Source: Halisarca cf. caerulea (Eukaryota; Porifera; Demospongiae; Chondrillida; Halisarcidae). Taken from it: a DNA stretch of 64,000 nt. The DNA is taken from NCBI GenBank assembly GCA_963170055.1, contig CAUJGJ010000129.1, positions 416,701 to 480,700 on the forward strand. Direction: 5' to 3'. The notes under the pieces were generated by a model. The model was not told the DNA's origin, made no database searches, and worked only from the letters and a program-made list of their open reading frames with translations. Below are positions 52,301 to 63,388 of this stretch, piece after piece; within the stretch, counting starts at the first letter, position 1; the number at the start of each line of letters is the position of its first letter. The position numbers were made by a program, and so were the translations under genes.

Positions 52301-55300
52301 AATGGTCACATTGACTGCTTGGAGGCTATCCTAAATGAGCAAAGTAGAACTGAAACTTGTGTATTGCTCCAATTGAATAATGGAAGTGGTATCACTCCCT
52401 TATCTATCCGAGACCGTTACGGAAGAACAATACTTCACCATGCATGTAACAAGGATCGTGTAGATTTAGTGAAAGACCTCATTTCTGCCGGAGCAGACCC
52501 ATGTGTACAAGACTATCGAAAGTACACACCACTTGTGTATGCCTGTGAGCAACATTCATTTTTGTGTGTTGAGTATCTGGTCAACAATACATCACAACCA
52601 TTTGAACAGTTGATCAATTTTAATACTGGTGTCAATCCAAGAGTACTTACATACCTGAAAGACAGCCGTGCTGGAACAGTACTTCACTATGCTTGTAAAG
52701 CTGGGAAGGTTGCTGTAGTGAAACAGCTTATTGGGATGGGTGCTGATGCAACTGCTAAGAATAAAGATGGATCAACTCCTCTGCATATGGCTTGTCAACA
52801 TGGCCGCTTGAAGTGTGTACAGTACCTGCTTAGCTTGCCACAATCCCCAATCACCTATTCTCCAAAATATTTTGCTAGAATATCCATTGCAAGAGATGTC
52901 CTAATCTCGGCTTTCTCCATGACAGATGACTCTGGCAAAGTAGTACTACATCATGCGTGTAAAGAAGGCAATGTTGAAATGGTAAAGAGACTGCTTATTC
53001 CTGGTGCTCCTACTGCTACAGCTGTTGACAGTGAGGGCTACACACCTCTCCACTTTGCCTGTCAAGGAGGACATGTGTCTATATTGCAGATATTTCCTGA
53101 TCTAGTAACTCTCTTGACAGTTAAGGGTAGTAATGGTTACATTCCACTTCATTGTGCTTGTGAAAGTGGACAGTTAGAATGTGTAGAATACCTCATTGAC
53201 AACCATTGGGACCTTATGAAATTGGCTCAAGCTGAAGAAAGCCCCTCACCCTTGATTATCAAAAGAAGTCATGGACCAACTATATTCCAGCTTGCTTGTC
53301 AGAGAAATAATGCCAAACTGGTCAAAAAATTATCTAAGTTCATCATTGATCCTAATGTTGAAGATAGTGAAGGATATTCATTCCCAATGCATCTTGCTAT
53401 GAACCCTATTGATAAAACTGTATTGTATTCCATACTAGAGTCCTTCAAAGAAGCTGAGTGGACTATTGATACCGAACACAGGAAGACTAAGAAGACTGCT
53501 CTTCACTTGGCTTGTGAATCTGGTAACATTGACTGTGTAGAATTTCTTCTTATCAACGGTGCTGACTTGAGCTTGAAAGATTGTGATGAACGTACACCAT
53601 TACTTGCAGCTTGTGCCAATTTCAAGTGTTTTACTGCATCACAACCAGAATCTGTGCTCTTGAAACTCATTAGACTGCTAACCACAGGAGAGGGTGACTG
53701 CTGCAATATTAATGCTCAAGACAAGAAAGAAGGTAAAACTGCCCTTCATTATAGTGCTGAATGTCATGATCCTGCTATCCCATTTGCCCTACTTGATGCT
53801 GGTGGTGATATTACTTCTCTTGATTTGAAAGGGAGTACATTTGTTGATTTGGCTCCAACCAATTTATTTATAAAATTAAAAGAAATTCTTCTCAAAATGA
53901 AGCGACACAAAATTGTCTGTGTTGTTGGCTATCCTAAATGTGGCAAATCAACTCTGATTGCTGCCATAGAAGAGGCACAAAAGATCCAGGGAACACTAAA
54001 TGAATGGTCTTGTGAATTTTTTCGCCGTGAAGTTGACCTTGATGATAAAAGGACAGCTGGGATAGTCACGAAGGAGGTAAATTGTAAATCACTAGGAAGC
54101 ATACGGTTCTTTGATTTTGCAGGGCACTCTGAGTATTACACCTCACACTTAGCCTTCCTAGACAGTGCTTTGTCAGTGAAAGATGTTTCTGTGACTTTCA
54201 TAATGATGACAGATTTAAGAAAGCCTGAAAAAGACAGATTAGCAGAATGCAAAGAATGGTTGTCTCAAATCAAATCTGTCATTAAGAATAACAATAACAG
54301 TCAATTAAAAGTGATTCTTGTTGGTAGCCACTTAGATCAGTTCTATGCTTGGAATCATTCTAATCAAAATTGCTTGCTGGAAGAAATGTTTGACAAGTTA
54401 AAACGAACATTTAAATGCGATGAGATGCATTTTGAAGGCTGTGTGGCTATGAATTGCCGTAGGTTAATTTCAACTGGAAGCAGAATCCTTCAAGGTTACT
54501 TGGCCTCTGGATACCAATCAGGTACCTCATCTGACATTGTGTCTCCAGGTGCTTGTGTGCTTTTTAACAACCTGAAAGAAATGAAACAAGTTCTGTCTTT
54601 GGAAGAGGTCAAAAAGTTACATGATAGGAATAGCTCATTGCCCAGTACCCTGGAGTATGTGGGCAAGTTATGTGAGCAGCTGGCAGCATCTGGGCTGATC
54701 TTGTACATAGCAGATAAGAGTGACTCCAGGAAGAGATGGGTGATAGTGCAAGTGGAAGACGTTTTGAGTGAGGTCCATGGTACATTGTTTGCTCCTCCTG
54801 ATAAGCAAGAATTTCCATACCAAAGTTGTCTTGACAATAAGTTTGGGCTGATTACCTTAAATGACTTGGAATTAGGTTTCAAAGATAGCAACCTTCCTTT
54901 GCAGATGATAAAAGAACTCCTAACAACAATGCAATTTTGCTATCGTATACCTGCAAGAATTTTGTATAATGATATTTTAAATCTTTTATACAAAGAATCC
55001 TCAATTCAGGAATGTTCAGAATGGTTATATTTTCCTCATCTTGTCAAAGCCCATGAATTTGACAATGTGTCTGATTTATTCCCCAGTAAGCGTCCCCGTG
55101 ACCACTGGATTTGTTGGGAGTTGCAAGTGCTAGATTCTAATAATCACCGTTTCAATCCTGTATTCCAGCAAGCCCTGTTAATTACATTTGGTGCAAAATT
55201 TATTGAGCCAGTATACAATGATGCTTTTGAAATCACTGACCATTCGTGTGTTGTCTTGAGAAATGGTATTTTCTGGAGTACTATGCATGGAGTCGATGTG

Positions 55301-55760
55301 TGTGTAATTGTAAAAGAAAAATGTGTCGTTCAGGTATTAGGGCGAAGTAAAGAGGGTTTCAAGCCATTGATTAGCATCATCTCCAAGGTTGTACAAGAGG
55401 TGTACAGAGTCAAGAACCACAGAGAATTTTGTCACTCTTTTCCTCTTATAACCACATCCTACTTTAGGAAAGTTGTTAAAGGCCTCCCCTTAGAGAGTTG
55501 TTCTCTTTCAACCAAATCTGTTTTCCGCTGTCTTCAGTCCAGCAAACAGCATGTTTCTTGCACTTGTCATAAACACAGTTGTTCACTGTTGCAGTTTTTC
55601 GGTAGTGAATCAAAGAAGATTTCCTTACAGACTTTGAAGGAGTTGGCTCTGAAGCCTTTGAAAAAAATGATACCCCAATCAGGTAGATACACCTTCAAAT
55701 CAGAATCATCAGATGAGGAAACTGCGGAGACTGAGTATGCACCAGCACACAATATGCAGT
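46334..55760 (+). CDS. giant ankyrin-repeat Roc-COR protein, exon 1 (DAPK1-like order without kinase)
   Basis: This exon encodes 3,142 residues plus one base. Start: the first ATG after an in-frame TGA (46316), with A at -3. Residues 34-2518 hold about 65 ankyrin-like repeats (TPLHYAC, VILHHAC cores), some degenerate, arranged in duplicated multi-repeat modules. A Roc-like GTPase follows: P-loop GYPKCGKST (2532-2540), switch DFAGH (2594-2598) and GSHLD (2664-2668) in the NKxD position. Residues about 2740-3080 resemble a COR region, followed by a Cys/His-rich stretch (CTCHKHSC) and an acidic SSDEETAETE tail. The exon ends at CAGT before GTAAGT (55761). In animals the order ANK-Roc-COR-death domain is that of DAPK1, but no kinase precedes it here. 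No signal peptide or membrane segment is seen, so a cytoplasmic scaffold/GTPase switch in cell-death or immune signalling is inferred. Confidence 0.93.
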
Positions 55761-57011
55761 GTAAGTTTGACAACTTTTTATTGTAGGCAGCATTTGTTTT
55801 GCTTGTTTTTTTTTCAAATTGTAATGGGCATCCTTCTTTTCAGGTGTATAGTACTTCTTAATTACCCTGTGAACTTGATTCTAGATTTCCTTCATTTTGT
55901 GGATACATAGCAAGTATACACAAGGCAACTGCACCGTTGTTCTTTTGTTGCAATAGTGAATTGATTTCATTCGATTGCAGTTAGCACTGAGATATTATTG
56001 GCTGTTTCTCAAAAGCTGGTCGTATTATTTGTCACCTTTTCAGTTCCTTAAAACAAGATAATAAGGCAGAGCATGCACTCCCAAAGCTTGACAGTAAATT
56101 ACAAAGTAAAAGTAAGCTCAAATCTTCAACTGAAGTCTGAATGAGGCAAACATCTTTCCCTTGAACCATTTTGTTTGCATGATATACACAAAACCTACTA
56201 AAATAGCTGAAATACAGGGATTGATAAAGCATTATTCGCGAAATTTGCAAAAAGGAGCCACTCACAAAAGTTTTATTCACAAACATGTCCTGCTATACCC
56301 AGAGCAAAATAAATAACATTCAGATAAGAAAGAGTATGTGATAATAAACTGTAGTATATCTGAATTTGTGTTTAGTTTTTATACTAGATGTGTACAAACT
56401 GTATGTACGTACATCCATCCTTAGAACTTGTGAAAGGTGATCTTTCAATAGGAGTGACCTTTGACCACGGAAATGTATATATACCATATAGTGGGAAACT
56501 TTGGCAAGCATTATATTTGACGAAGTCATTTCCAGATGGTATTGGTATGAATAAAATATCGCATATTGAACATATATGCCATATACCATTGCTCTGCCAC
56601 CATTTATACGTTAAAACATGGCAGCTGAGAGAATTAACCCAAAAACATAGATTCTGCAATTATTATAATATTGATGACTTTAAATTTGGTGTTCAACAAA
56701 TTTGCCAAAGTGCCAGATTAAAACCCTCGTCAAAATTTCCTGCTGTATGGTATGTAGGGCATACGTATGTTTGTGTTCAGCAGAGTCGACTATTATGTGA
56801 GGATTCATCTACTCATAGACACTAGAAAGCAGGGATTGGAAACCTACACACTAATGCAAGGTCACAGGCTCGTCAACGAGGGTTTTGTTTATAATCATAT
56901 TCATGATGTCTGACATCATCGATCTCAGCCTGGAACCATAGACCCTAGATGAAACCCATGCTTCCCGTGGTTGATTGTTGAGCAACTTAGCGCTCAGTTT
57001 GCAAGAGAATA
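55761..57011. other. intron part 1, no gene seen
   Basis: A plus-strand open frame of 145 codons at 56388-56825 has no recognisable domain and no good flanking splice sites that I can see, so I leave it out. At 56816-56845 lies TAGACACTAGAAAGCAGGGA, which is matched in inverse at about 59818-59844. Confidence 0.5.
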
Positions 57012-57812
<801 letters not shown>

Positions 57813-58409
57813 TAAAACATAATTGAAAATCCAGCCACGTGTTACTCTTTAGCGCGATTTTAGTTTTCAGATGTCACCTGTCTCAGACAAATCAGTGCAG
57901 CCAATGCAAAGATAGCAAGGCAACCAGGAATGGACTGAAAGACGTAGCATTTGTGCCTTTTCTATACATTTGGCCATCTATTTCTTCCTTCAGGAGGATT
58001 TTGAGAGAAAAGGCTCAATGTCTTACTCTGCTAATCGATGAGACCTATAATTTTGAATTACCGTACTTGTTCCAACTAGTATGCCTCTCTAATATCGGCA
58101 CGCCTTTGACTCAATGGTAATACTTTTTGTTCTTTTTAGGGGGCGCTTAGTAATTGGAATCCTCCAGACTAGTGAACTGCAGCAACAGAATACAAGTTGT
58201 GGGTATTGGTAACTCCCTCTCACAATTGAGTACTTCTTCAATTAAAGGCTCCCATCTGTCTTTATAGACACGGTAATTGTGCAAAATCTCCCACAGTGTC
58301 ATGTAGACTCAATCGGCCGCCATTTCAAGTCAATCAAAAATTTGTTCTAATTACTAATGATGGTGCCCGCTTAAAGTATTTGTATTTTTACTCTTTTACT
58401 GTTGATTCA
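57813..58409. other. intron part 2, no gene seen
   Basis: No convincing coding frame. This may include decayed 5' sequence of the retrotransposon that becomes recognisable from about 58,410. Confidence 0.45.
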
Positions 58410-59395
58410 CTCTGCAAGAAAAAAAGTTAGTGACAAATTAGCTCTCAAAGTAGAAACTGTAGACATTGAGCAGGTTCATAAGTTCAAATTTCTTAGAGTA
58501 GTAATAAAATGATACCTTATCATAGGGTGATCATATTGAGATTGTTTGTAACAAGGTTACTCGTAGTCTCAGCATTCTACGTTGCCTCTCTTGGTTTCTC
58601 TCTAGGCCTCTTCTTCTTCTCTACCTCAAATCATGCATTCTTCCCCTATTTGACTATTGTGACAATGTGTGGTCTGTTTGCACTAAAGAGGAAAGCCATC
58701 GGTTAGAAACACTTTTAAACTTTGCGTGTAGAACTGTCCTTCACAAACGTAAAGATTATTCTGCTTCTTCTGCCAGTAAAGAATTAGGTACATGTATATC
58801 AACTCTCTCTGCTAGACAGAAAATTCACTTGGCCCAAACCGTATGCAAATGCGTATCTTCACAATCACCTACTCATCTTAGCAACCTTTTTTCCACTCCA
58901 ACTTCTCACTATAATACTAGAGCATCTTCAACTTCTCAATTAAATCTTCCACGTTTGCGTACTTCCCTTGGCCAGAAGGCATTTAGTTTTGTTGGCACAT
59001 CCATATGGCGGTCTCTTCCAAACAACATACGATGCTGTGCAGACTTTTGGGTATTCACAAGACTATGCGTAAATCTCTTTTTGAATGATTAGCCCAGTAT
59101 TTCTGTACACAACATGCATGCATGTGTTTTCACACACCAATCACCTTTAGTTATTTCATTGACAATGGTTATTATATCCCCCTAAACTGATTGTATATTT
59201 TTATTGCTTTGTAATTCTGATCTCTCATTTTATTTTATTTTTTGCTGTATCTCAATTTTTTGGAATCTTTGTACTTCCTCCTTGTTTCTTTTGTGTTTTG
59301 CCTTTGCCCCTTTTTTCTTTTCTGGGTGTCACTTAAAGTAGCCTCTGGCTAAAGGTTCCCCAGATTAAATAAGAATACCTGATACCTGATATACT
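58410..59395 (+). mobile_element. 3' end of a second non-LTR retrotransposon, decayed
   Basis: Reading from about 58410, KVETVDIEQVHKFKFLRVVIK is followed by a stop and a frameshift, then DHIEIVCNKVTRSLSILRCL...SCILPLFDYCDNVWSVCTKEE and onward to a stop at 59090-59092. This is the thumb and C-terminal region of Jockey/CR1/L2-type reverse transcriptases. A 3' UTR follows, ending GCCTCTGGCTAAAGG...AAATAAGAATACCTGATACCTGATA, with a short tandem tail. A related 3' end in reverse orientation is inserted at 62,608-62,827. The element is 5'-truncated, and it lies in the sense orientation within the intron. Confidence 0.85.
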
Positions 59396-60115
59396 CCTCA
59401 CTAAAGAAGCAACTCCTGCTCCAGTATTTTATTTTTGGGGGCACACTAATTGGAACAAGTACAGTATTTTTCATTGATCCACACATAGTTATTAAGAGTC
59501 TATGATCCTCATCAATCACTGACTGGAAAACCAAGGTGACCAGGTTTTTCACTTGACATGTACATTTACACTTTCACTTGGCCTAGTACTTAGCTGCATT
59601 GACAGCTAAGCTCTATTTCTTAAGGCTGTGAAGACACTGGTGTGGTGTTTTGCAAGCTCAACAGTGGCTGATTTCGATGCGCTTTTATGCTATAGTGCTT
59701 TGTCTTTATGCCTTCAAGTACATATTATTACATACGTATTATATTTTTACATACGTCTACTTGAGGACTTTTGACTTCTGACCTCTGACATGCATATGAT
59801 ATGCACATACAATGTACGCTTCCAATCCCTGTTTTCTAGTATCTAGGGTTAACACAAAGTGATCTTTCAATAAAGGTGTTGCTGCAGTACTGTGTTAAAT
59901 TGTCAGTGCTTGCTAATATATCGCCATTACCACAAGGAAGTAAGTATACGCTTTGTATATACAAAGTGTGCACTTCTTAACCCGTATATAGGTGCCTTTT
60001 AGTATAGGGGTCACTCAACTGTATTGCAGTAATACTTTGTGTGTGGGTCTTGATCTGCATGTGTATGCGAGTATAATGTCACTGCAATGATTTTAGCTTG
60101 TGTTACTTACATTGG

Positions 60116-60116
<1 letters not shown>
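59396..60116. other. intron part 3, no gene seen
   Basis: Non-coding, AT-rich. It includes TTCCAATCCCTGTTTTCTAG (about 59820), the inverse partner of the 56,816 sequence, and a TATACAAAGTGTG-type short inverted repeat at about 59953. Confidence 0.5.

Positions 60117-60186
<70 letters not shown>
60117..60186. repeat. (CA)n microsatellite close to the last splice acceptor
   Basis: An almost pure CA run of about 70 bases begins after GGCT and lies about 110 bases upstream of the predicted acceptor at 60293. CA tracts in introns can influence splicing of the following exon (established for some vertebrate genes through hnRNP L); whether this applies here is unknown. Confidence 0.95.
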
Positions 60187-60188
<2 letters not shown>

Positions 60189-60293
60189 ATACACTGTCAT
60201 ACATACGTACGGATATACACACGTACGTATGGAAATGCGCACGATTCAAATTAGTTTGCACCTGTTTTTATTATAATATTTTCTTTCATGCAG

Positions 60294-60589
60294 TTCAAAA
60301 GGATGGGTGTGAAGCACAAGTAACCATCAGATCTACAAGTGACTTCACTCCTTATTTGGATGATATGCTTGATGGACTTCACCTTCTTGGTACTGTACTT
60401 GACATTGGAACATATTCAGCTGCTATTCTGAAGGAGTCAGAAGACCCAAGCACAAAATGTCTCAAAATTCTAAGTGAATGGCTTAAGAGGACACCTGATC
60501 CAACATGGATAGCATTTTGTAATAAATTGAAAATGCATAAGCAATTTAATCATTTAAGAAGTAATATTATGCATGACAAAAACCTGTAA
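60294..60589 (+). CDS. death-domain last exon of the ankyrin-Roc gene
   Basis: The exon follows TTTTCTTTCATGCAG and supplies two bases that complete the codon split at 55760, then 97 codons and TAA (60587-60589). The encoded QKDGCEAQVTIRSTSD leads into a helical segment, LLGTVLDIGTYSAAILKESE, then CLKILSEWLKRTPDPTWIAF and CNKLKMHKQFNHLRSNI. The spacing of hydrophobic positions, the LxxWL core and the following W-x-x-x-C/L helix fit the C-terminal half of death domains, as in DAPK1, ankyrins or UNC5. With exon 1 the protein would be 3,240 residues. The death domain would bind other death-domain adaptors (family knowledge). Sequence similarity is judged by eye. Confidence 0.8.
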
Positions 60590-60766
60590 CAATATTCCAA
60601 CATTGGTACTGTAAATTGTAGTTAGTGTGCTTATGGCTAATTCATACCTGAATGCTGATCTGTAACAAGCTTTTAGTTTGGACTATATAATATTATTCAT
60701 TGTAAGAACATTCAACTTAATTGGGAGTTGAATATATATATGCAAATGCATGCATGCACTATAATT
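60590..60766. other. 3' flank of the ankyrin-Roc gene
   Basis: Short AT-rich sequence between the stop codon and the first tandem unit. I see no AATAAA polyadenylation signal here. The transcript may end at a variant signal or run into the repeat region. Confidence 0.5.
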
Positions 60767-61380
60767 GGGGCGAGCCTAAGCGAGCCCCACACTAACGGTT
60801 GGCGATCGAGAACGCCCACGCCTTCCGGCGCTACTTCCGTGGCTGTATATGTATGTATGTATGTATGTATGTATATTTATTTATATATGTCAACTTTAGG
60901 CCCAGAATTTACAACCGATCAAATCGATTTGTTCGGGCAGGGGCTTCGTTCTGGACGACGAAAGGACCTCCTGAGGATCGCCAGTCTCAGCGCCGAACTA
61001 CAGACCTCTTCGAACGAACGCCAAAGCCCTCGTCTGAGGAACAAATGCCGACATCCCGGTTGATCGATCGCGTCCATTCTACAGGCTGCCGCACGTTTCA
61101 TAAACACTTTTAGACTTCGCAAATCCTTCGAAAACCTACTCCTAAAGTTCAAAAAGGTATCGTAGATGCTTCGGAGCCGCGGGATTCGCGTTCAACAGCA
61201 GGGATCCTTCACTAAGCCGTGGCATCTTTGTTCTAGCTATACGGGATGCACAAATCGCGATGATATCGCAGATTATCCGGTCTATGTACTTACGCATGCA
61301 ATCCTTTTCAATCATGGCTTTTCAACTACACGTGTCAGGCTTGCATGAGCTTCTCTCCAAAGCTCTTCTGACTGCAAAAG

Positions 61381-61530
61381 GATGGTAATTCATGGAACAG
61401 GGTCTGCCATACTTGCCACAGTGACTGCTGAACTCCCACTTCATGGAGATAATACGGATTACTTTTTGGCCTGCATCATGTGACCGTTCCAAATTACCTG
61501 CCGTTCCACATTACCCCCTTCTGCCTTACT
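61381..61530 (-). mobile_element. fragment of the GGTAATTTGGAAC TIR family inside unit 1
   Basis: Relative to 36748-36965 this is the opposite strand. It shares GATGGTAATT...GGAACAGGGTCTG, the AAACTCCC(C/A)CTTCATGGAGA segment, TTTTTGGCCTG and the end GTTCCAAATTACCTGCCGTTCC. One terminal repeat is missing. It was carried into the tandem unit before the unit multiplied, since copy 2 has it too. Confidence 0.75.
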
Positions 61531-61754
61531 CAATGAAGTAACGACATAGTCCTGATACTTCCACATGAACTTACATCACTGAGGGGGAGCCAGGGCTTGT
61601 AAGGTGGTCCGGCCATGCATAATAGTCATTGTCACAGTGCTATGTCAATAATTGTACTCAATAAGACTGATAGTGTATTGAAAGGGAAAATATTCATGCA
61701 GGACTGTGCTGAAAAGTGGTCCGGCCCTTGACCATGGTCTGACTAGCTGGAGTA

Positions 61755-61944
61755 CCGGTGCAATCCTTGCAACATGCATCATGCATGCTGCCAATAGACT
61801 CATGTTCGCAATAATTGCCGGTGCAATCCTTACAACATGCATCATGCATGCTGCCAATAGACTCATGTTTGCAATGATTGCCGGTGCAATCCTTACAACA
61901 TGCATCATGCATGCTGCCAATAGACTCATGTTTGCAATGATTGC
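61755..61944 (+). repeat. 63-bp minisatellite, three copies, with a GCATGATGCATGC core
   Basis: CCGGTGCAATCCTT recurs at 61755, 61818 and 61881, exactly 63 bp apart. Each copy contains ACATGCATCATGCATGCTGCC, a near-palindrome. Unit 2 has only a shortened, irregular version of this region (63220-63320). Confidence 0.93.
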
Positions 61945-62607
61945 CGCATGGGCTTAGGCGAGCCCCTTCAGACGTAGTCTGAACTAGTATACTGGGAGAA
62001 GAATTTCTTATATTGTATTATTGGGGCGAGCCTAAGCGAGCCCCACACTAACGGTTGGCGATCGAGAACGCCCACGCCTTCCGGCGCTACTTCCGTGGCT
62101 GTATATGTATGTATGTATGTATGTATATTTATTTATATATGTCAACTTTAGGCCCAGAATTTACAACCGATCAAATCGATTTGTTCGGGCATGGGCTTCG
62201 TTCTGGACGACGAAAGGACTTCCTGAGGATCGCCAGTCTCAGCGCCGAACTACAGACCTCTTCGAACGAACGCCAAAGCCCTCGTCTGAGGAACAAATGC
62301 CGACATCCCGGTTGATCGATCGCGTCCATTCTACAGGCTGCCGTACGTTTCATAAACACTTTTAGACTTCGCAAATCCTTCGAAAACCTACTCCTAAAGT
62401 TCAAAAAGGTATCGTAGATGCTTCGGAGCCGCGGGATTCGCGTTCAACAGCAGGGATCCTTCACTAAGCCGTGGCATCTTTGTTCTAGCTATACGGGATG
62501 TACAAATCGCGATGATATCGCAGATTATCCGGTCTATGTACTTGCGCATGCAAAGCTTTTCAATCATGGCTTTGAACTACACGTGGCAGGCTTGAGCTTC
62601 TCTCCAA

Positions 62608-62827
62608 TAATAATAATAATAATAATTTCTTATTTAAACTGGGTCAGCCATTAGCCAGAGGTTACTATTAAGGCCCCCAGTATCCCACACACTCACTCAC
62701 ACACACTCACTCACACACACTCACACAATCACACGCACAATTAATCACATTAAATTACATTAAATCAAACTAGAATCAGTTTGGTGGCTGCAGTAGGTCA
62801 TCTTCTCTTTCATTCCCAAGTTGCTGG
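62608..62827 (-). mobile_element. 220-bp retrotransposon 3' tail inserted in unit 2 with a perfect target duplication
   Basis: CTCCAA flanks both sides (62602-62607 and 62828-62833). Removing the insert plus one copy restores CTTCTCTCCAAAGCTCTTCT exactly as in units 1 and 3. On the minus strand the insert ends ACCTCTGGCTAATGG...AAATAAGAA followed by an (ATT)n tail, which matches the 3' UTR end of the element at 58,410-59,395. It is therefore a severely 5'-truncated copy made by target-primed reverse transcription (inference). It also holds an ACTC/ACAC simple stretch (62685-62725). Confidence 0.92.
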
Positions 62828-62853
62828 CTCCAAAGCTCTTCTGACTGTAAAAG

Positions 62854-62997
62854 GATGGTAATTCATGGAACAGGGTCTACCATACTTGCCACAGTGACTG
62901 CATGCTGAACTCCCACTTCATGTAGACAATACAGATGAGAAATAAGTTGCTTTTTGGCCTGCATGACTGTTCCAAATTACCCCCTTCCGCCTTACTC
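62854..62997 (-). mobile_element. fragment of the GGTAATTTGGAAC TIR family inside unit 2
   Basis: The same fragment as at 61381-61530, with a short deletion removing one of the two GTTCCAAATTACC boxes near its end. Confidence 0.75.
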
Positions 62998-63388
62998 GAT
63001 GAAGTAACGGCATAGTCCTGATACTTCCACATGAACTTACATCACAGAGGGGGGGCCAGGGCTTGTAAGGTGGTCCGGCCATGCATATATAGTCATTGTC
63101 ACGGTGTTATGTCAATAATTGTTCTCAATAAGACTAATAGTGTATTGAAAGGGAAAATATTCATGCAGGACTGTGCTGAAAAGAGGTCCGGCCCCCGACC
63201 ATGGTCTGACTAGCTGGAGTGCCGGTGCAAATCCTTGCAACATGCATCATGCATGCTGCCAGTAATCCTTGCAACATGCATCATGCATGCTACCAATTGA
63301 CTCATGTTCGCAATAATTGCCGCATGGGCTTAGGCGAGCCCCTTCAGACGTAGTCTGAACTAGTTACGATCGAGCGTAGCGAGTTATT

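Larger units (their letters stand above)
60767..61987 (+). mobile_element. tandem hairpin-ended repeat unit, copy 1 (Helitron/Helentron-like)
   Basis: The unit starts GGGGCGAGCCTAAGCGAGCC and ends with GGGCTTAGGCGAGCCCC, then the hairpin TTCAGAC-GTA-GTCTGAA, then CTAG before T. An inverted GGGGC..GCCTAAGC box is therefore present at both ends, and the 3' hairpin followed by CTAG matches the Helitron-type terminus (hairpin then CTRR). The interior carries a (TGTA)n tract near 60847, GC-richer sequence of unknown origin (60900-61340), a fragment of the GGTAATTTGGAAC TIR family (61381-61530) and a 63-bp minisatellite. No Rep/helicase frame is present. Frames in the GC-rich part shift between copies because (TGTA)n length differs, so protein coding is unlikely. 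Confidence 0.7.
62023..63363 (+). mobile_element. tandem hairpin-ended repeat unit, copy 2
   Basis: Near-identical to unit 1 from GGGGCGAGCCTAAG (62023) to TTCAGACGTAGTCTGAACTAG (ending 63363). Its (TGTA)n tract is one repeat shorter, it has lost part of the minisatellite, and it carries a 220-bp insertion at 62,608-62,827. The spacer to unit 1 is 35 bp and to unit 3 is 25 bp, and the two spacers differ in sequence. Confidence 0.75.

Noticed and set aside
47624..54891. Antisense open frames of 60-131 codons under the ankyrin gene
   Set aside because: Shadows of the repeated sense codons (TGT/CAC-rich ankyrin motifs), without independent support.
56388..56825. 145-codon plus-strand open frame in the intron
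   Set aside because: No recognised domain, no clear splice acceptor and donor that would keep the ankyrin-gene frame, and no second copy in the window. It could be chance, though I cannot exclude a small gene.
60799..61113. Open frames on both strands in the 1.2-kb units, for example 60799-61113 and 60919-61152
   Set aside because: Frame changes between copies with (TGTA)n length, and both strands are equally open because of base composition. No domain was recognised.
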